Source: an uncultured Porphyromonadaceae bacterium (GTDB lineage Bacteria; Bacteroidota; Bacteroidia; Bacteroidales; Muribaculaceae). From it: 34,480 bases of DNA. Under the pieces are notes generated by a model. The model had not been told where the DNA came from. It was given only the letters and a program-made list of their open reading frames with translations, and made no database searches. The stretch covers positions 1-34,480 of the forward strand of contig CAMWRW010000017.1 of assembly GCA_947176755.1 (NCBI GenBank), in the 5' to 3' direction. Both the position numbers and the translations under genes were made by a program. Shown piece after piece: positions 22,733-32,653 of the stretch. Within the stretch, counting starts at the first letter, position 1. Every line of letters starts with the position of its first letter.

Positions 22733-23392
22733 TCAACTCTTTTTCTCTTTTGTTAACGCGGCGTAATATTTGCAATAAGGACGAATCCCGCATTCGAGAC
22801 ATTCCGGTCGTCTGGCCTTGCAGACGTAACGGCCGTGAAGAATTAACCAGTGATGGGCTCGTGCCACATATTCCCGGGGGATATATTTAACAAGGGTCTT
22901 TTCCGTAGCCTCAGGAGTCTTGGAGTCGCGGGTGAGTCCTATGCGATTGCTTACGCGAAACACATGAGTGTCGACAGCCATTGCAGCTTTGTTCCAAACC
23001 ACGGAGAGCATTACGTTGGCTGTCTTACGCCCCACTCCGGGCAACTTCATCAAAGAGTCGATATCAGAGGGCATCTCGCCTCCGAATTCCTCCATAAGGA
23101 CGCGGGCAGCCTTGATAATGTTGCGCGCCTTATTGTTGGGGAAGGTCACACTCTTGATATATTCGTAGACTTCCTCCTCAGATGAGGCGACCAGCGATTC
23201 CGGATCGGGAAAGCGTTCGAAGAGCGCGGGGGTGACGATATTTATCCTTTTGTCAGTGCACTGTGCCGAAAGAATTACAGCCAGGAGAAGATGAAACGGA
23301 GTGTCATAGTGCAACTCTGTTTTCGGATCAGGCATAATCTCCAGGAATGTGGAGATTACGCCTTCATATCTTTCCTTGATTGTCATATTCAA
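22733..23392 (-). CDS. nth: Endonuclease III, DNA glycosylase/AP lyase
   Basis: A 219-residue base-excision repair enzyme that removes oxidised pyrimidines and cleaves the abasic site. The helix-hairpin-helix LPGVGRKTANVM contains the catalytic Lys, VDTHVFRVSNR contains the catalytic Asp, and the C-terminal cluster C-x6-C-x2-C-x5-C (CKARRPEC...C) binds [4Fe-4S]. The length is standard. The start is ATG 23392, with a second ATG two codons on (23386) equally plausible. It follows pheS by 18 bp, so the two are co-transcribed. Confidence 0.97.
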   Translation of the reverse strand: MNMTIKERYEGVISTFLEIMPDPKTELHYDTPFHLLLAVILSAQCTDKRINIVTPALFERFPDPESLVASSEEEVYEYIKSVTFPNNKARNIIKAARVLMEEFGGEMPSDIDSLMKLPGVGRKTANVMLSVVWNKAAMAVDTHVFRVSNRIGLTRDSKTPEATEKTLVKYIPREYVARAHHWLILHGRYVCKARRPECLECGIRPYCKYYAALTKEKKS

Positions 23393-23410
23393 TCCTCAGC
23401 CGGACTCGAT

Positions 23411-24439
23411 TTATTTTGCCGACTCAAACTGGCGAAGGAATCTCACATCGTTTTCGGAGAACATACGGAGATCTTTCACCTTATATTTCAGGTTAGTTAT
23501 TCGCTCGATACCCATTCCGAAAGCATATCCGGTGTAGACCTTAGAGTCAATACCGCAAGCCTCAAGCACATTGGGGTCAACCATTCCGCAACCGAGAATC
23601 TCCACCCAACCGGTACCTTTACAGAATGCGCAGCCTTTGCCGCCGCAAATATCACAGGAAATATCCATCTCTGCCGAGGGCTCGGTAAAGGGAAAATAAC
23701 TGGGACGCAAACGGATTCGGGTTTCGGGACCGAACATTCTGCGGGCGAAGCCAAGCAGGACTTGTTTCAGGTCGGCAAATGATACATTCTTATCGATGTA
23801 AAGACCTTCCACCTGATGGAAGAAGCAGTGGGCGCGCGCGGAGATGGCCTCGTTACGATAAACGCGACCCGGGCAAACGATTCGGATAGGAGGTTTTACG
23901 CTTTCCATCACGCGGGTCTGCACAGAAGAAGTGTGAGTGCGGAGAAGGATATCCTTAGGGTCGCGTGAAATAAAGAATGTGTCCTGCATATCCCGTGCCG
24001 GATGGTCGGGGGGAAAGTTAAGACTTTCGAAAACGTGCCAGTCGTCTTCAACTTCCGGGCCTTCGGCAATAGTGAAGCCCATGTCGGCGAAGATGCGGAG
24101 CATTTCGTTGCGCACGATTGAAAGAGGATGTCGCGTGCCGAGTCCGGCCGGGGTAGCCGTACGGGTCAGGTCGATTTCTTCCTCTACCTGCGTGGCGGAC
24201 GAAGCGTAGGCGTTCCGGAGGGAGTTGATACGTGCGGTTGCGAACTCTTTAAGTTCGTTGATTTTCTGACCAACTTCGCGTTTCATGTCGCCCGGCACCG
24301 TGCGGAAATCGGCCATGAGCGCGTTCATGGCTCCTTTCTTGCTAAGATATTTTATTCGGAGCTGCTCCACGTCTTCCGGTGTGGAAGCCTGTGCGGCTTC
24401 TATTTCAGCGCGGAGCGAGTTGATTTTTTCAAGTATCAT
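23411..24439 (-). CDS. pheS: Phenylalanine-tRNA ligase alpha subunit
   Basis: A 342-residue class II synthetase subunit that, with PheT, charges tRNA-Phe. The N-terminal coiled coil leads to RIKYLSKKGAMNALMADFR, then the class II motifs: HPLSIVRNEMLRIFADMGF, motif 2 with RTHTSSVQTR and VYRNEAISARAHCFFHQVEG, FFPFTEPSAEMDI and motif 3 GMGIERI. The start is ATG 24439; an in-frame TTG at 24460 would lie almost at the transcript start. pheT is not adjacent, as is common in Bacteroidetes. It heads a probable operon pheS-nth-tdk-cyuA-tlpA. Confidence 0.97.
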   Translation of the reverse strand: MILEKINSLRAEIEAAQASTPEDVEQLRIKYLSKKGAMNALMADFRTVPGDMKREVGQKINELKEFATARINSLRNAYASSATQVEEEIDLTRTATPAGLGTRHPLSIVRNEMLRIFADMGFTIAEGPEVEDDWHVFESLNFPPDHPARDMQDTFFISRDPKDILLRTHTSSVQTRVMESVKPPIRIVCPGRVYRNEAISARAHCFFHQVEGLYIDKNVSFADLKQVLLGFARRMFGPETRIRLRPSYFPFTEPSAEMDISCDICGGKGCAFCKGTGWVEILGCGMVDPNVLEACGIDSKVYTGYAFGMGIERITNLKYKVKDLRMFSENDVRFLRQFESAK

Positions 24440-24463
24440 CGTGGTTGTTTTGTCTTTCAATTA

Positions 24464-24494
24464 CAAAATTAGGAAAAAAACGTGAAATTCCCAA
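24464..24494 (-). promoter_or_regulatory. Promoter of pheS and downstream genes
   Basis: On the minus strand TAATTTTG (24464-24471) matches the -7 consensus, with TTG (24492-24494) 20 bp upstream. The leader would be about 18 bases. Confidence 0.65.
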
Positions 24495-24522
24495 TCATAA
24501 TATCAAGAGCCTTAGAACAAGA

Positions 24523-24553
24523 GTGAACCCCGGACGGAAAGCCCGGGGTTCAC
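24523..24553 (-). terminator. Terminator of nifJ
   Basis: GTGAACCCCGG (24523-24533) pairs perfectly with CCGGGGTTCAC (24543-24553), 29 bases after the nifJ stop and before the pheS promoter. The U-run is weak. Confidence 0.7.
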
Positions 24554-24581
24554 GTTATGATTTATTTGTCGATGAGGATTT

Positions 24582-27500
24582 TCAATCGTTCTTGCGAAGT
24601 TTGATCTCCTCCTCAGTCAGTTCGGGATCCATGCCCCAGTTCTGGGCGGCGAGACGCTTGTAATTGTTGTAGCGCCACTTGGCATTATCCTTGGCGGCCT
24701 TGAAGAGTTCGTCGGCGTCCTTGGGGAACATTTTGTAGAGAGATGCGAAACGAACCTCTCCTTTAAGGAAGTCCTCGAACTTATCCCAGTCAGGTTCTTT
24801 GGAGTCGAGCGAGAATGGATTCTGACCTTCGGCTTCAAGAGCGGGATTGTAGCGCCAGAGCTGCCAGTAACCACACTCAACGGCCTGCTTCTCTTCTTCC
24901 TGACTATGTCCCATGCCCTTCTTTATACCATGATTGATACAGGGAGCATAAGCGATAATCAACGAAGGACCATCGTAAGCCTCTGCTTCGCGAATTGCCT
25001 TGAGAGTCTGAGCATTGTCAGCGCCCATCGCAACCTGCGCCACATATACGTAACCGTAGGTGGTGGCGATCAGGCCAAGGTCTTTCTTGCGGATACGCTT
25101 ACCGGCGGCAGCAAACTTCGCAATCGCTCCGATAGGAGTCGATTTCGACGACTGGCCTCCGGTGTTGGAGTAAACCTCAGTGTCAAGGACGAGGATATTT
25201 ACGTTCTTACCGGAAGCGATCACATGGTCAAGACCACCGAAACCGATATCGTAGCTTGCGCCGTCACCACCGACAATCCACTGGCTTCGTTTCGTCAGAT
25301 AGCCGGAGAGGTTAACAATCGTAGAGCAGTCTTCACAACCCTTTTCGGCACCGGCCTTGCAGAGAGCAACGAGTTGCATTCCGGCGAGATGGCTCTCGCG
25401 GGCATCATTGCGAGCATCAAGCCAAGCCTGAGCAGCCTTCCGGAGATCTTCAGGGACTTCTTCGTTGGCGGCGATTCTTTCAGCAGTCTCTTTAACGCGA
25501 TCGCGCAGTTTCTCGTAAGCGATATACATACCGAGACCATACTCGCAGAAGTCTTCAAACAGAGAATTAGCCCAAGCAGGACCATGTCCGTGCTCATTGA
25601 CAGTGTAAGGAGTCGAGGGAACCGAACCGGAGTAGATTGACGAACAACCGGTTGCATTTGCCACAACCTCACGCGAGCCGAAGAGCTGGGTGATCAGTTT
25701 CAGATAGGGAGTTTCGCCACAACCCGAGCAAGCGCCGGAGAACTCGAAGAGAGGCTGAGCGAACTGGCTGTTCTTAACGTTGAGGGTAATGTCAACGAGG
25801 TCAGCCTTGTTGCTTACGTTCTTCACGAGCCATTCCCAGTTGGCATCCTGACCGAGCTGAGTTTCAAGGGGCTGCATTGAAAGAGCTTTATTACCTTTCT
25901 TTCCGGGGCAGACATCGACGCAGTTTCCACAACCGAGACAGTCAAGGACGTCAACCTGCTGAACGAAACGCATGCCGGCCATCGTCTTGCCGATCGCGGG
26001 GATGCTGTGATCTTCACCGAAGGGAGCCTTGGCTGCTTCTTCGGGAGTCAGCACGAAGGGACGGATTGAAGCGTGAGGACAAACGAACGCACACTTGTTA
26101 CACTGAATACAGTTATCGGGGTTCCACTCGGGAACGAAGGCGGCAACTCCACGCTTTTCGTAAGCGGCTGTGCCCTGCTCCCAAGTTCCGTCGGCATTGT
26201 GCTTGAAAGTCGAAACGGGTAGGAGGTCGCCATCCTGCGCGTTAATCGGGCGTACCACAGTCTCGATAAATTCGGGAGCGGGAGTGGCTTTCGGGGCATC
26301 ATCTGCAAGCTCGGCCCATGCGGGGTCGACTTCGAGCTGATGGTATTCCCCGCCGCGATCAACCGCGAGGTTATTCATGTTTACGATATTCTCGCCCTTC
26401 TTACCGTAGCTCTTGACGATAAACTTCTTCATCTGTTCGATAGCGAGATCCACCGGAATCACCTCCGTGATTCGGAAGAATGCGCTCTGAAGGATGGTGT
26501 TGGTGCGGTTGCCCAGACCGATTTCTTGAGCGATCTTGGTGGCGTTGATATAGTAAACAGTGATATTATTCTTCGCAAAGTAGCGTTTCACCTTGTTGGG
26601 GAGATTCTTCACGAGATCCTCGCCTTCCCAAACCGTGTTGAGCAGGAACGTACCGCCGGGCATCAGACCGCGAGTAAGGTCATACATGTGGAGGTAAGCC
26701 TGAACGTGGCACGCCACGAAGTTAGGAGTATTCACCAGGTAGGTCGAGCGGATGGGTTCGTCTCCGAATCGGAGGTGAGAGCAGGTAAATCCACCCGATT
26801 TCTTGGAATCATAGGAGAAGTAAGCCTGGCAATATTTGTCGGTGTTGTCACCGATGATTTTCACGGAGTTCTTGTTTGCACCGACAGTTCCATCCGCGCC
26901 GAGGCCGTAGAATTTAGCCTGGAACATACCTTTGCCGCCGACATTGATTTCGGGAGCGACAGGGAGCGACTTGAAAGTGAGGTCGTCCTCAATGCCGATT
27001 GTGAAACCGTTCTTCGGTTCGTCAGCCTTAAGGTTTTCGTAGACCTCAACAATCTGGGCGGGGGTGGTGTCTTTAGAGGAAAGACCGTAACGGCCTCCGA
27101 CGATAAGGGGAGCATTCTCTTTTCCGTAGAACACATCCTTCACATCCAGGTAAAGGGGCTCGCCGAGAGCGCCGGGTTCCTTCGTGCGGTCGAGGACGGC
27201 GATTCTCTTTGCCGAAGCGGGCACGGCAGCAAGGAAATGCTTTGCAGAGAACGGACGGTAGAGATGGACGGAGACAAGACCGACTTTCTCTCCTTTTGCG
27301 CGGAGATAGTCGATTGTTTCCTTAATACACTGCGTCACAGAGCCCATAGCAATAATCACATGCTCGGCTTCCGGGTCTCCGTAATAGTCAAACAGGCCGT
27401 AGTTGCGACCGGTGAGACGATTCATCTCCTTTACATATTCCTCAACAATCTCGGGAATGGCGTCATAATAGGCGTTGGAGGCCTCACGATGCTGGAAGAA

Positions 27501-28178
27501 CACGTCGGGATTCTCGGCCATTCCTCGGGCTACGGGACGGTCGGGATTGAGAGCGCGAGCGCGGAATTCCGCAAGAGCCTCACGGTCAACGAGGGGAGCG
27601 AGATCATTCTCATCGAGCATCTCGATTTTCTGAATCTCATGCGATGTGCGGAAACCATCGAAAAAGTTGATAAAGGGCACACGACCCTTAATAGCGGAAA
27701 GGTGGGCTACGGCGGAAAGATCCATCACTTCCTGCACAGAGCCTTCGCAGAACATAGCGAAACCGGTCTGGCGGGCAGACATCACATCCTGATGGTCGCC
27801 GAAAATGCTGAGAGCATGGGATGCAAGTGTACGGGCCGATACATGGAATACGCAGGGTAAAAGTTCGCCGGCAATCTTATACATGTTAGGGATCATCAGA
27901 AGAAGACCCTGAGAAGCGGTATAGGTCGTCGTAAGCGCACCGGCCTGGAGCGAGCCGTGGACAGCGCCGGCGGCGCCTGCCTCACTCTGCATTTCCTGAA
28001 CAAGAACAGTTTCTCCAAAGATGTTCTTTCTTCCGGCGGCCGACCAGTCGTCAACATACTCTGCCATCGTCGACGACGGAGTGATGGGATAGATCGCTGC
28101 CACTTCGCTAAACATGTAGCTGATATGCGCGGCAGCCTGGTTGCCGTCGCATGTCAGGAATTTTTTTTCTTTGCCCAT
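24582..28178 (-). CDS. nifJ: Pyruvate:ferredoxin (flavodoxin) oxidoreductase
   Basis: A 1198-residue single-chain enzyme that converts pyruvate and CoA to acetyl-CoA, CO2 and reduced ferredoxin or flavodoxin, a central step of anaerobic energy metabolism. Domain I has the YPITPSSTMAEY block. Later come a CoA-binding region and two ferredoxin-type clusters, CIQCNKCAFVCP and CLGCGNCVDVCP. Another cluster is nearer the C-terminus (CSGCGETPYLK), with the thiamine diphosphate site GDGASYDIGFGG...NTGGQSSKSTP. The length is typical of the NifJ-type homodimer. It has its own promoter and terminator, so it is probably monocistronic. Confidence 0.97.
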   Translation of the reverse strand: MGKEKKFLTCDGNQAAAHISYMFSEVAAIYPITPSSTMAEYVDDWSAAGRKNIFGETVLVQEMQSEAGAAGAVHGSLQAGALTTTYTASQGLLLMIPNMYKIAGELLPCVFHVSARTLASHALSIFGDHQDVMSARQTGFAMFCEGSVQEVMDLSAVAHLSAIKGRVPFINFFDGFRTSHEIQKIEMLDENDLAPLVDREALAEFRARALNPDRPVARGMAENPDVFFQHREASNAYYDAIPEIVEEYVKEMNRLTGRNYGLFDYYGDPEAEHVIIAMGSVTQCIKETIDYLRAKGEKVGLVSVHLYRPFSAKHFLAAVPASAKRIAVLDRTKEPGALGEPLYLDVKDVFYGKENAPLIVGGRYGLSSKDTTPAQIVEVYENLKADEPKNGFTIGIEDDLTFKSLPVAPEINVGGKGMFQAKFYGLGADGTVGANKNSVKIIGDNTDKYCQAYFSYDSKKSGGFTCSHLRFGDEPIRSTYLVNTPNFVACHVQAYLHMYDLTRGLMPGGTFLLNTVWEGEDLVKNLPNKVKRYFAKNNITVYYINATKIAQEIGLGNRTNTILQSAFFRITEVIPVDLAIEQMKKFIVKSYGKKGENIVNMNNLAVDRGGEYHQLEVDPAWAELADDAPKATPAPEFIETVVRPINAQDGDLLPVSTFKHNADGTWEQGTAAYEKRGVAAFVPEWNPDNCIQCNKCAFVCPHASIRPFVLTPEEAAKAPFGEDHSIPAIGKTMAGMRFVQQVDVLDCLGCGNCVDVCPGKKGNKALSMQPLETQLGQDANWEWLVKNVSNKADLVDITLNVKNSQFAQPLFEFSGACSGCGETPYLKLITQLFGSREVVANATGCSSIYSGSVPSTPYTVNEHGHGPAWANSLFEDFCEYGLGMYIAYEKLRDRVKETAERIAANEEVPEDLRKAAQAWLDARNDARESHLAGMQLVALCKAGAEKGCEDCSTIVNLSGYLTKRSQWIVGGDGASYDIGFGGLDHVIASGKNVNILVLDTEVYSNTGGQSSKSTPIGAIAKFAAAGKRIRKKDLGLIATTYGYVYVAQVAMGADNAQTLKAIREAEAYDGPSLIIAYAPCINHGIKKGMGHSQEEEKQAVECGYWQLWRYNPALEAEGQNPFSLDSKEPDWDKFEDFLKGEVRFASLYKMFPKDADELFKAAKDNAKWRYNNYKRLAAQNWGMDPELTEEEIKLRKND

Positions 28179-28299
28179 AGTTTAGTTTAAAGCTTGATTA
28201 TATATAAGAATGTTTTTCTTTCGTCAAATATCCTCGGCGCATGATCATTTACGCCAAATATTTTATCCATTGGGATTCCCAAAGGAATGTAATAATCCG

Positions 28300-28332
28300 C
28301 AAATTTACAATTTTTTATTTTTACAGAACAAT
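28300..28332 (-). promoter_or_regulatory. Promoter of nifJ
   Basis: On the minus strand TAAATTTG (28300-28307) is preceded by ATTG (28329-28332) at 21 bp. The transcript should start near 28293, giving a leader of about 115 bases. The -33 abuts the helicase terminator. Confidence 0.6.
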
Positions 28333-28337
28333 AATTT

Positions 28338-28364
28338 CCCAAAAACTTACTGCAAGTTTCTGGG
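28338..28364 (-). terminator. Terminator hairpin after the DEAD-box helicase gene
   Basis: In the minus-strand RNA an 11-bp stem forms (28354-28364 with 28338-28348, one G-U pair), about 50 bases after the helicase stop. It is followed by AAATTATTG. Confidence 0.65.
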
Positions 28365-28412
28365 ATTTATTTGTAAGTGCCTATAAATTTTCCTATTTAC
28401 CGGAGGATGATT

Positions 28413-29747
28413 TCAGAGCAGGGAAATGAGGCGCTTCTCCCCTTTTATCTTTTTGCCACGCGCTTCTTTTACAGCACGGAGAGCCTCGTTCCGACTGACA
28501 GCGGCAAGCGCGTAATGGTCGGCTACATCTATTCGCCCGATGTCGGAGGATGGAACTCCGACCTCTTTGGTGAGAAATCCGAGGATGTCCCCTTTTGAGA
28601 GCTTCTCCTTCTTCCCGGCAGAGAAATAAAGTGTCTCGTATTCAGTCGAAAGGTCAGCAATGGCGTCCGGATCAAGATATCGTGTGTCGTCAAACTCAAC
28701 GTACTCTTTGACATCCTCCTTCGGACCGACAAGCAGGAAGATGTCGCCATCGGCATCGACACGCGCGGTGCGACCGTTCCGGTGAGTGTAGGTTTCGGCG
28801 GTCAGGGGCTGGTGGTAATGGATGATATATTTGACATCTTCGATATCAAGGCCACGAGCGGCAAGGTCGGTTGCCACAAGAACAGGGCGGCTGCCATTAT
28901 TGAAGCGTGCCACGGCCTGCTCGCGTTCACGCTGGTCGATGGCGCCGTGATAGAGTACAGCCGGAACGCCGCGTGAGGTTAGGAAATCGGTGACGCGTTC
29001 CGCACTCTCCCTGTGGTTGACAAAAATAATCGTTCTCTCTATATGGCCGTCCGGCGCTGCGATGTTTCTGAGTAAAACAAGCAATGAGTCAAGCTTATCA
29101 TTGGCATCAGAGTCAACGCGGTGAACTCGAATTCTGCGCCTCAAATCCCTGTTTTCGCCGAGGAAGTCAAGCGTCAGGGGATTATTGAGCTTAAGGAATG
29201 GAGGCAACGCTTCGCTTCGGGTTGCCGAGGTGAGGATAATTCTGCTGACATTTTTAAGGCGTTCGACAATCTTTTTCATCTCCTTCTCGAAGCCGAGTTC
29301 AAGAGATTTGTCAAATTCATCAAGCACGAGCATACGCGTTGGCAGCAAATCGATATTTCTTCGGTTGAGATGGTCGAGAAGGCGCCCGGGAGTGGCAACG
29401 ACTATATCCGTTCCGGCTGCAAGCGAGTTCACTTCATCCTCCACCTTATGGCCTCCGTAAAGAGGAGTAACTTTGTAGCCTGCGGCGATTGATCCTAAGA
29501 TTTTGGCAATCTGAATCACGAGTTCCCGAGAGGGGGCGATAACGACTGCCTGAACCCTTCCGGAGGATGGCTTCAGGAATTTAAGCATCGGAAGAATGAA
29601 CGCAAGGGTCTTTCCGGAACCGGTTGGCGACAGAAGGATGATATCGCGGGCCTCGGAGGCGGTCGCCATCATCCGCTGCTGCATCGGATTCAGCGACTCA
29701 ATTTCTAATTTTTGTTTTATCAGGGGAAGGAATTCCTTTTCTCTCAT
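28413..29747 (-). CDS. DEAD-box RNA helicase with DbpA-like C-terminal domain
   Basis: A 444-residue ATP-dependent RNA helicase. Motif I SPTGSGKT is at 40-47, Ia APSREL at 71-76, TPGR at 119-122, motif II DEFD (143-146) instead of the usual DEAD, and motif III SAT at 174-176; in the second RecA domain come IFVNHRESAERV, ATDLAARGLDI and HRNGRTAR. The last 60 residues (KGDILGFLTKEVGVPSSDIG...) resemble the DbpA RNA-binding domain, which in E. coli targets 23S rRNA, so a ribosome-assembly role is likely. The gene lies 21 bp after recG. DEFD keeps the acidic residues needed for ATP hydrolysis. Confidence 0.93.
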   Translation of the reverse strand: MREKEFLPLIKQKLEIESLNPMQQRMMATASEARDIILLSPTGSGKTLAFILPMLKFLKPSSGRVQAVVIAPSRELVIQIAKILGSIAAGYKVTPLYGGHKVEDEVNSLAAGTDIVVATPGRLLDHLNRRNIDLLPTRMLVLDEFDKSLELGFEKEMKKIVERLKNVSRIILTSATRSEALPPFLKLNNPLTLDFLGENRDLRRRIRVHRVDSDANDKLDSLLVLLRNIAAPDGHIERTIIFVNHRESAERVTDFLTSRGVPAVLYHGAIDQREREQAVARFNNGSRPVLVATDLAARGLDIEDVKYIIHYHQPLTAETYTHRNGRTARVDADGDIFLLVGPKEDVKEYVEFDDTRYLDPDAIADLSTEYETLYFSAGKKEKLSKGDILGFLTKEVGVPSSDIGRIDVADHYALAAVSRNEALRAVKEARGKKIKGEKRLISLL

Positions 29748-29768
29748 AGAATTTGCTTTTATGATTGG

Positions 29769-31925
29769 TCAGGATATCTGCGACCAATCCACTGTCTTTG
29801 CAAATCTATAACGCAATTCGCGACTTAAAATATCGGCCGAACTGTCGGAAATTTCCAATTTTATATCAGATCTATCATCTGCGTGCCCATCCGATCGAGG
29901 CACGCGGACGAGATCGGGACGAGCATCCAGCACGGCCTCTGCGGCTCGGCGGGCAAGGTTCAGGATTTGACCATCGGTGGCGAGATTGGCCACATTCAGG
30001 TTGAAGGCGATTCCGCTTTGCTGCGTACCCTCCATATCGCCTGGGCCTCGCAGTTTCATATCGGCTTCCGAGACAAGGAAGCCGTCGGTTGTTTCGGTCA
30101 TAATCGAGAGCCGTTTGCGTGTATCAGCGCCGATCTGTTGTTTGGTGACAAGCACGCAATAGCTTAAGTCGGAGCCGCGTCCGACGCGTCCGCGGAGCTG
30201 ATGAAGCTGCGAGAGGCCGAACCGTTCGGCGTTCTCTATGACCATCACGGAAGCATTCGGGACATTAACTCCGACCTCGATTACGGTCGTGGCAACAAGA
30301 ATGCGGCATTCCCCGCTTACAAACCGCTGCATCTGGCGTTCCTTCACATCAGGTTTCATTCTTCCATGAACGCAACTGACTTTATATTCAGGGAATTTTC
30401 CGCAAACAGTCTCGTATCCCTCCTCCACACTCTTGAGTTCGAGTTTCGGATTTTCTGCGATCAGAGGATAAACGATATACACCTGTCTTCCCGCTTCAAG
30501 TTCGCGGCGCAGGAGACGATCGACTTCAACCCGGTTGTCGTGATATCTGAGTAATGTCTTGATCGGTTTTCGCCCGGGAGGGAGTTCGTCGATAACGGAG
30601 ACTTCAAGGTCGCCGTAGACGGTCATTGCGAGCGTTCTTGGAATAGGCGTCGCCGTCATCACAAGCACATGAGGAGGGATTTCAGACTTACCCCAAATTC
30701 GGGCTCGCTGGGCGACTCCGAATCGATGCTGCTCGTCGATCACGGCAATTCCCAGATTGCGGAACCGGACAGTGTCCTCGATCAAGGCGTGAGTGCCGAT
30801 CAGAATATTAATTTCACCGTTGAGAAGGCCTTCATGGATTTCGCGTCGCTTGGCGGCCCGGGTAGAGCCTGTCAGCAATTCGACTCTCAGGCCTATTTTA
30901 TGCCCCCATTCCGAAAGAGTTTCGTAATGCTGGGTCGCCAATATCTCAGTCGGAGCCATAAGGGCTCCCTGACAACCGTTATCAACAGCCATGAGAATTG
31001 ACATGAAGGCCACCATCGTTTTTCCCGACCCTACGTCTCCTTGAAGCAACCTGTTCATCTGCCGGCCTGTCCGCATATCCTCGCGAATCTCGCGGAGCAC
31101 TCTTTTTTGAGCCCCGGTCAGTTCAAAGGGTATACAGTTGGAATAGAAGCCATTGAATTTCTCCCCTATCCGCGACATTATCCTTCCGCGTGTGCGCCGG
31201 CTGCGTTCCCGGGAGAATCTAAGGATATGAAGCTGGAGATAGAAGAGTTCCTCAAACTTCATTCTTTCGCGGGCTTTCCGGAGAATGTCGGGCGACGCGG
31301 GATGATGCATCATCCGCAATGCCTCCCGGAGAGGCATGAGATGGAGCACGCCGAGCAGTTCTTCCGGAATTGTCTCCCGAACATTGGCAAACTCGGGACG
31401 GGAGAAAAGATTCAAGACAAGTTTTCCAAGAAATTTGGCGGCAAATCCTTTTTTACGAGCCCCTTCTGAAAGATTGTAGACTCCCTCGAAACCTCCGGGA
31501 GGATTGGAAGGATCATAGAGGGATACTTCCGGGTGAGACAATGAGACACCGTAACTGCCGACATTCGGCTTTCCGAACAGGACATATTCTGTCCCCGGTT
31601 TGTAGAGGTCCTTGAACAGATGGATTTTGGAAAACCATAGGACCTGCATCATTCTGCGCCCATCCGAGAATGCGGCCACAAGTCGTTTCTTCGCGCCCTC
31701 CCCCTCTATTGAAAAGTTGATAAACCTTCCGCGAATCTGAACGAAAGGCATCTCTCCTGTTATTTCAGAAATGGAATAGAAGCGACTCCGGTCGACATAG
31801 CGAAAGGGAAAGTAATAGGCCAGGTCGCGGAATGTATGTATGTCAAATTCGGAGGCAAGTGTTTTAGCCCTTGCCTCGCCGACACCTTTGAGGAATTTTA
31901 TATCGGTATCTAAGAATTCTGACAT
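29769..31925 (-). CDS. recG: ATP-dependent DNA helicase RecG
   Basis: A 718-residue fork-reversal helicase for stalled replication forks and Holliday junctions. The N-terminal wedge/OB domain (to about 200) precedes the helicase core: LLQGDVGSGKTMVAF (motif I), MAPTEILATQH (Ia), VIDEQHRFGV (motif II, DEQH), MTATPIPRTLAM (III), and in the second lobe VATTVIEVGVNVPNASVMVIENAERFGLSQLHQLRGRVGRG, split over motifs V and VI. The length is close to the usual 690-720. Its ATG lies inside the end of ispD (16-bp overlap), so translation is probably coupled. Confidence 0.97.
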   Translation of the reverse strand: MSEFLDTDIKFLKGVGEARAKTLASEFDIHTFRDLAYYFPFRYVDRSRFYSISEITGEMPFVQIRGRFINFSIEGEGAKKRLVAAFSDGRRMMQVLWFSKIHLFKDLYKPGTEYVLFGKPNVGSYGVSLSHPEVSLYDPSNPPGGFEGVYNLSEGARKKGFAAKFLGKLVLNLFSRPEFANVRETIPEELLGVLHLMPLREALRMMHHPASPDILRKARERMKFEELFYLQLHILRFSRERSRRTRGRIMSRIGEKFNGFYSNCIPFELTGAQKRVLREIREDMRTGRQMNRLLQGDVGSGKTMVAFMSILMAVDNGCQGALMAPTEILATQHYETLSEWGHKIGLRVELLTGSTRAAKRREIHEGLLNGEINILIGTHALIEDTVRFRNLGIAVIDEQHRFGVAQRARIWGKSEIPPHVLVMTATPIPRTLAMTVYGDLEVSVIDELPPGRKPIKTLLRYHDNRVEVDRLLRRELEAGRQVYIVYPLIAENPKLELKSVEEGYETVCGKFPEYKVSCVHGRMKPDVKERQMQRFVSGECRILVATTVIEVGVNVPNASVMVIENAERFGLSQLHQLRGRVGRGSDLSYCVLVTKQQIGADTRKRLSIMTETTDGFLVSEADMKLRGPGDMEGTQQSGIAFNLNVANLATDGQILNLARRAAEAVLDARPDLVRVPRSDGHADDRSDIKLEISDSSADILSRELRYRFAKTVDWSQIS

Positions 31926-32653
31926 TTTAAAAGTGTTTCAGCAAGCGCGAAATCCTGAGGTCCCGTCACTTTCATATTTGCCTGACATCCGGGGAAGAGT
32001 GTGATTCCGATGCCGGCCATTTCTGCTACGGAAGCATCATCCGTGAGTCCGGGACGGACTGAATCCGGGATGTCGCTATAAGCGGAATAAAGCTGTCGGA
32101 GATCGAACACCTGAGGCGTCTGGACTGCCCGGAATCGAGCTCTATCGACCGACCTGCTTTTGGCGTCGACAACTTCCCGCAATGAATCGACGACCGGCAC
32201 CACCGGCACCGCCCCCCCTGTTTCACGGACCGCCTCCCAACCTCTTCGAATCAGGTCGGGAGTTAACATCGGCCGGGCCGCATCGTGAACAGCGACGTAT
32301 ATAGCGAACTCCTCTCCTCTATCGACCCGATCCGGCTCGCAATCCATTTCACAAAGTCTAAGACATTCACGGAGCCCTGCGCTGACAGATGCCAACCTGT
32401 CGGCGCCACCCTCGACGAGATTCACCAACAGACGTTCATCGTCAGGTAAGGCAGAAAGCACCAGCTCATCAAAGGAATGGAGATAATCACGATGGACCAC
32501 CACGACAATGTTCGTTGCCGGGTCTTCAGCCCTGAAAGCTCTCACCGACCACCATAACATAGGAATCCCAAGCAGTTTTTGAAACTGCTTGGGCATATCT
32601 CCTCCTGCACGGAGGCCAGAGCCTCCGGCAACGATTACTGCAAATTTCTTCAT
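31910..32653 (-). CDS. ispD: 2-C-methyl-D-erythritol 4-phosphate cytidylyltransferase
   Basis: A 247-residue enzyme of the non-mevalonate (MEP) isoprenoid pathway that forms CDP-methylerythritol. The nucleotide loop VAGGSGLRAGGDMPKQF begins at about residue 8, VHDAARPML contains the metal-contacting Asp, DSLREV (about 164) is the family's substrate block, and KVTGPQDFALAE is the conserved C-terminal signature. It has a few short inserts compared with 225-230 residue enzymes. Its ATG overlaps the fabG stop (TAATG), and its 3' end overlaps recG. Confidence 0.95.
   Translation of the reverse strand: MKKFAVIVAGGSGLRAGGDMPKQFQKLLGIPMLWWSVRAFRAEDPATNIVVVVHRDYLHSFDELVLSALPDDERLLVNLVEGGADRLASVSAGLRECLRLCEMDCEPDRVDRGEEFAIYVAVHDAARPMLTPDLIRRGWEAVRETGGAVPVVPVVDSLREVVDAKSRSVDRARFRAVQTPQVFDLRQLYSAYSDIPDSVRPGLTDDASVAEMAGIGITLFPGCQANMKVTGPQDFALAETLLKCQNS

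Noticed and set aside
24906-25640. 244-codon plus-strand ORF
   Set aside because: It is antisense to the C-terminal half of nifJ and looks like a codon-bias shadow.
26340-27860. 506-codon ORF on the plus strand
   Set aside because: It is fully antisense to nifJ, whose domains and motifs are complete; the antisense protein has no recognisable domain and arises from codon bias.
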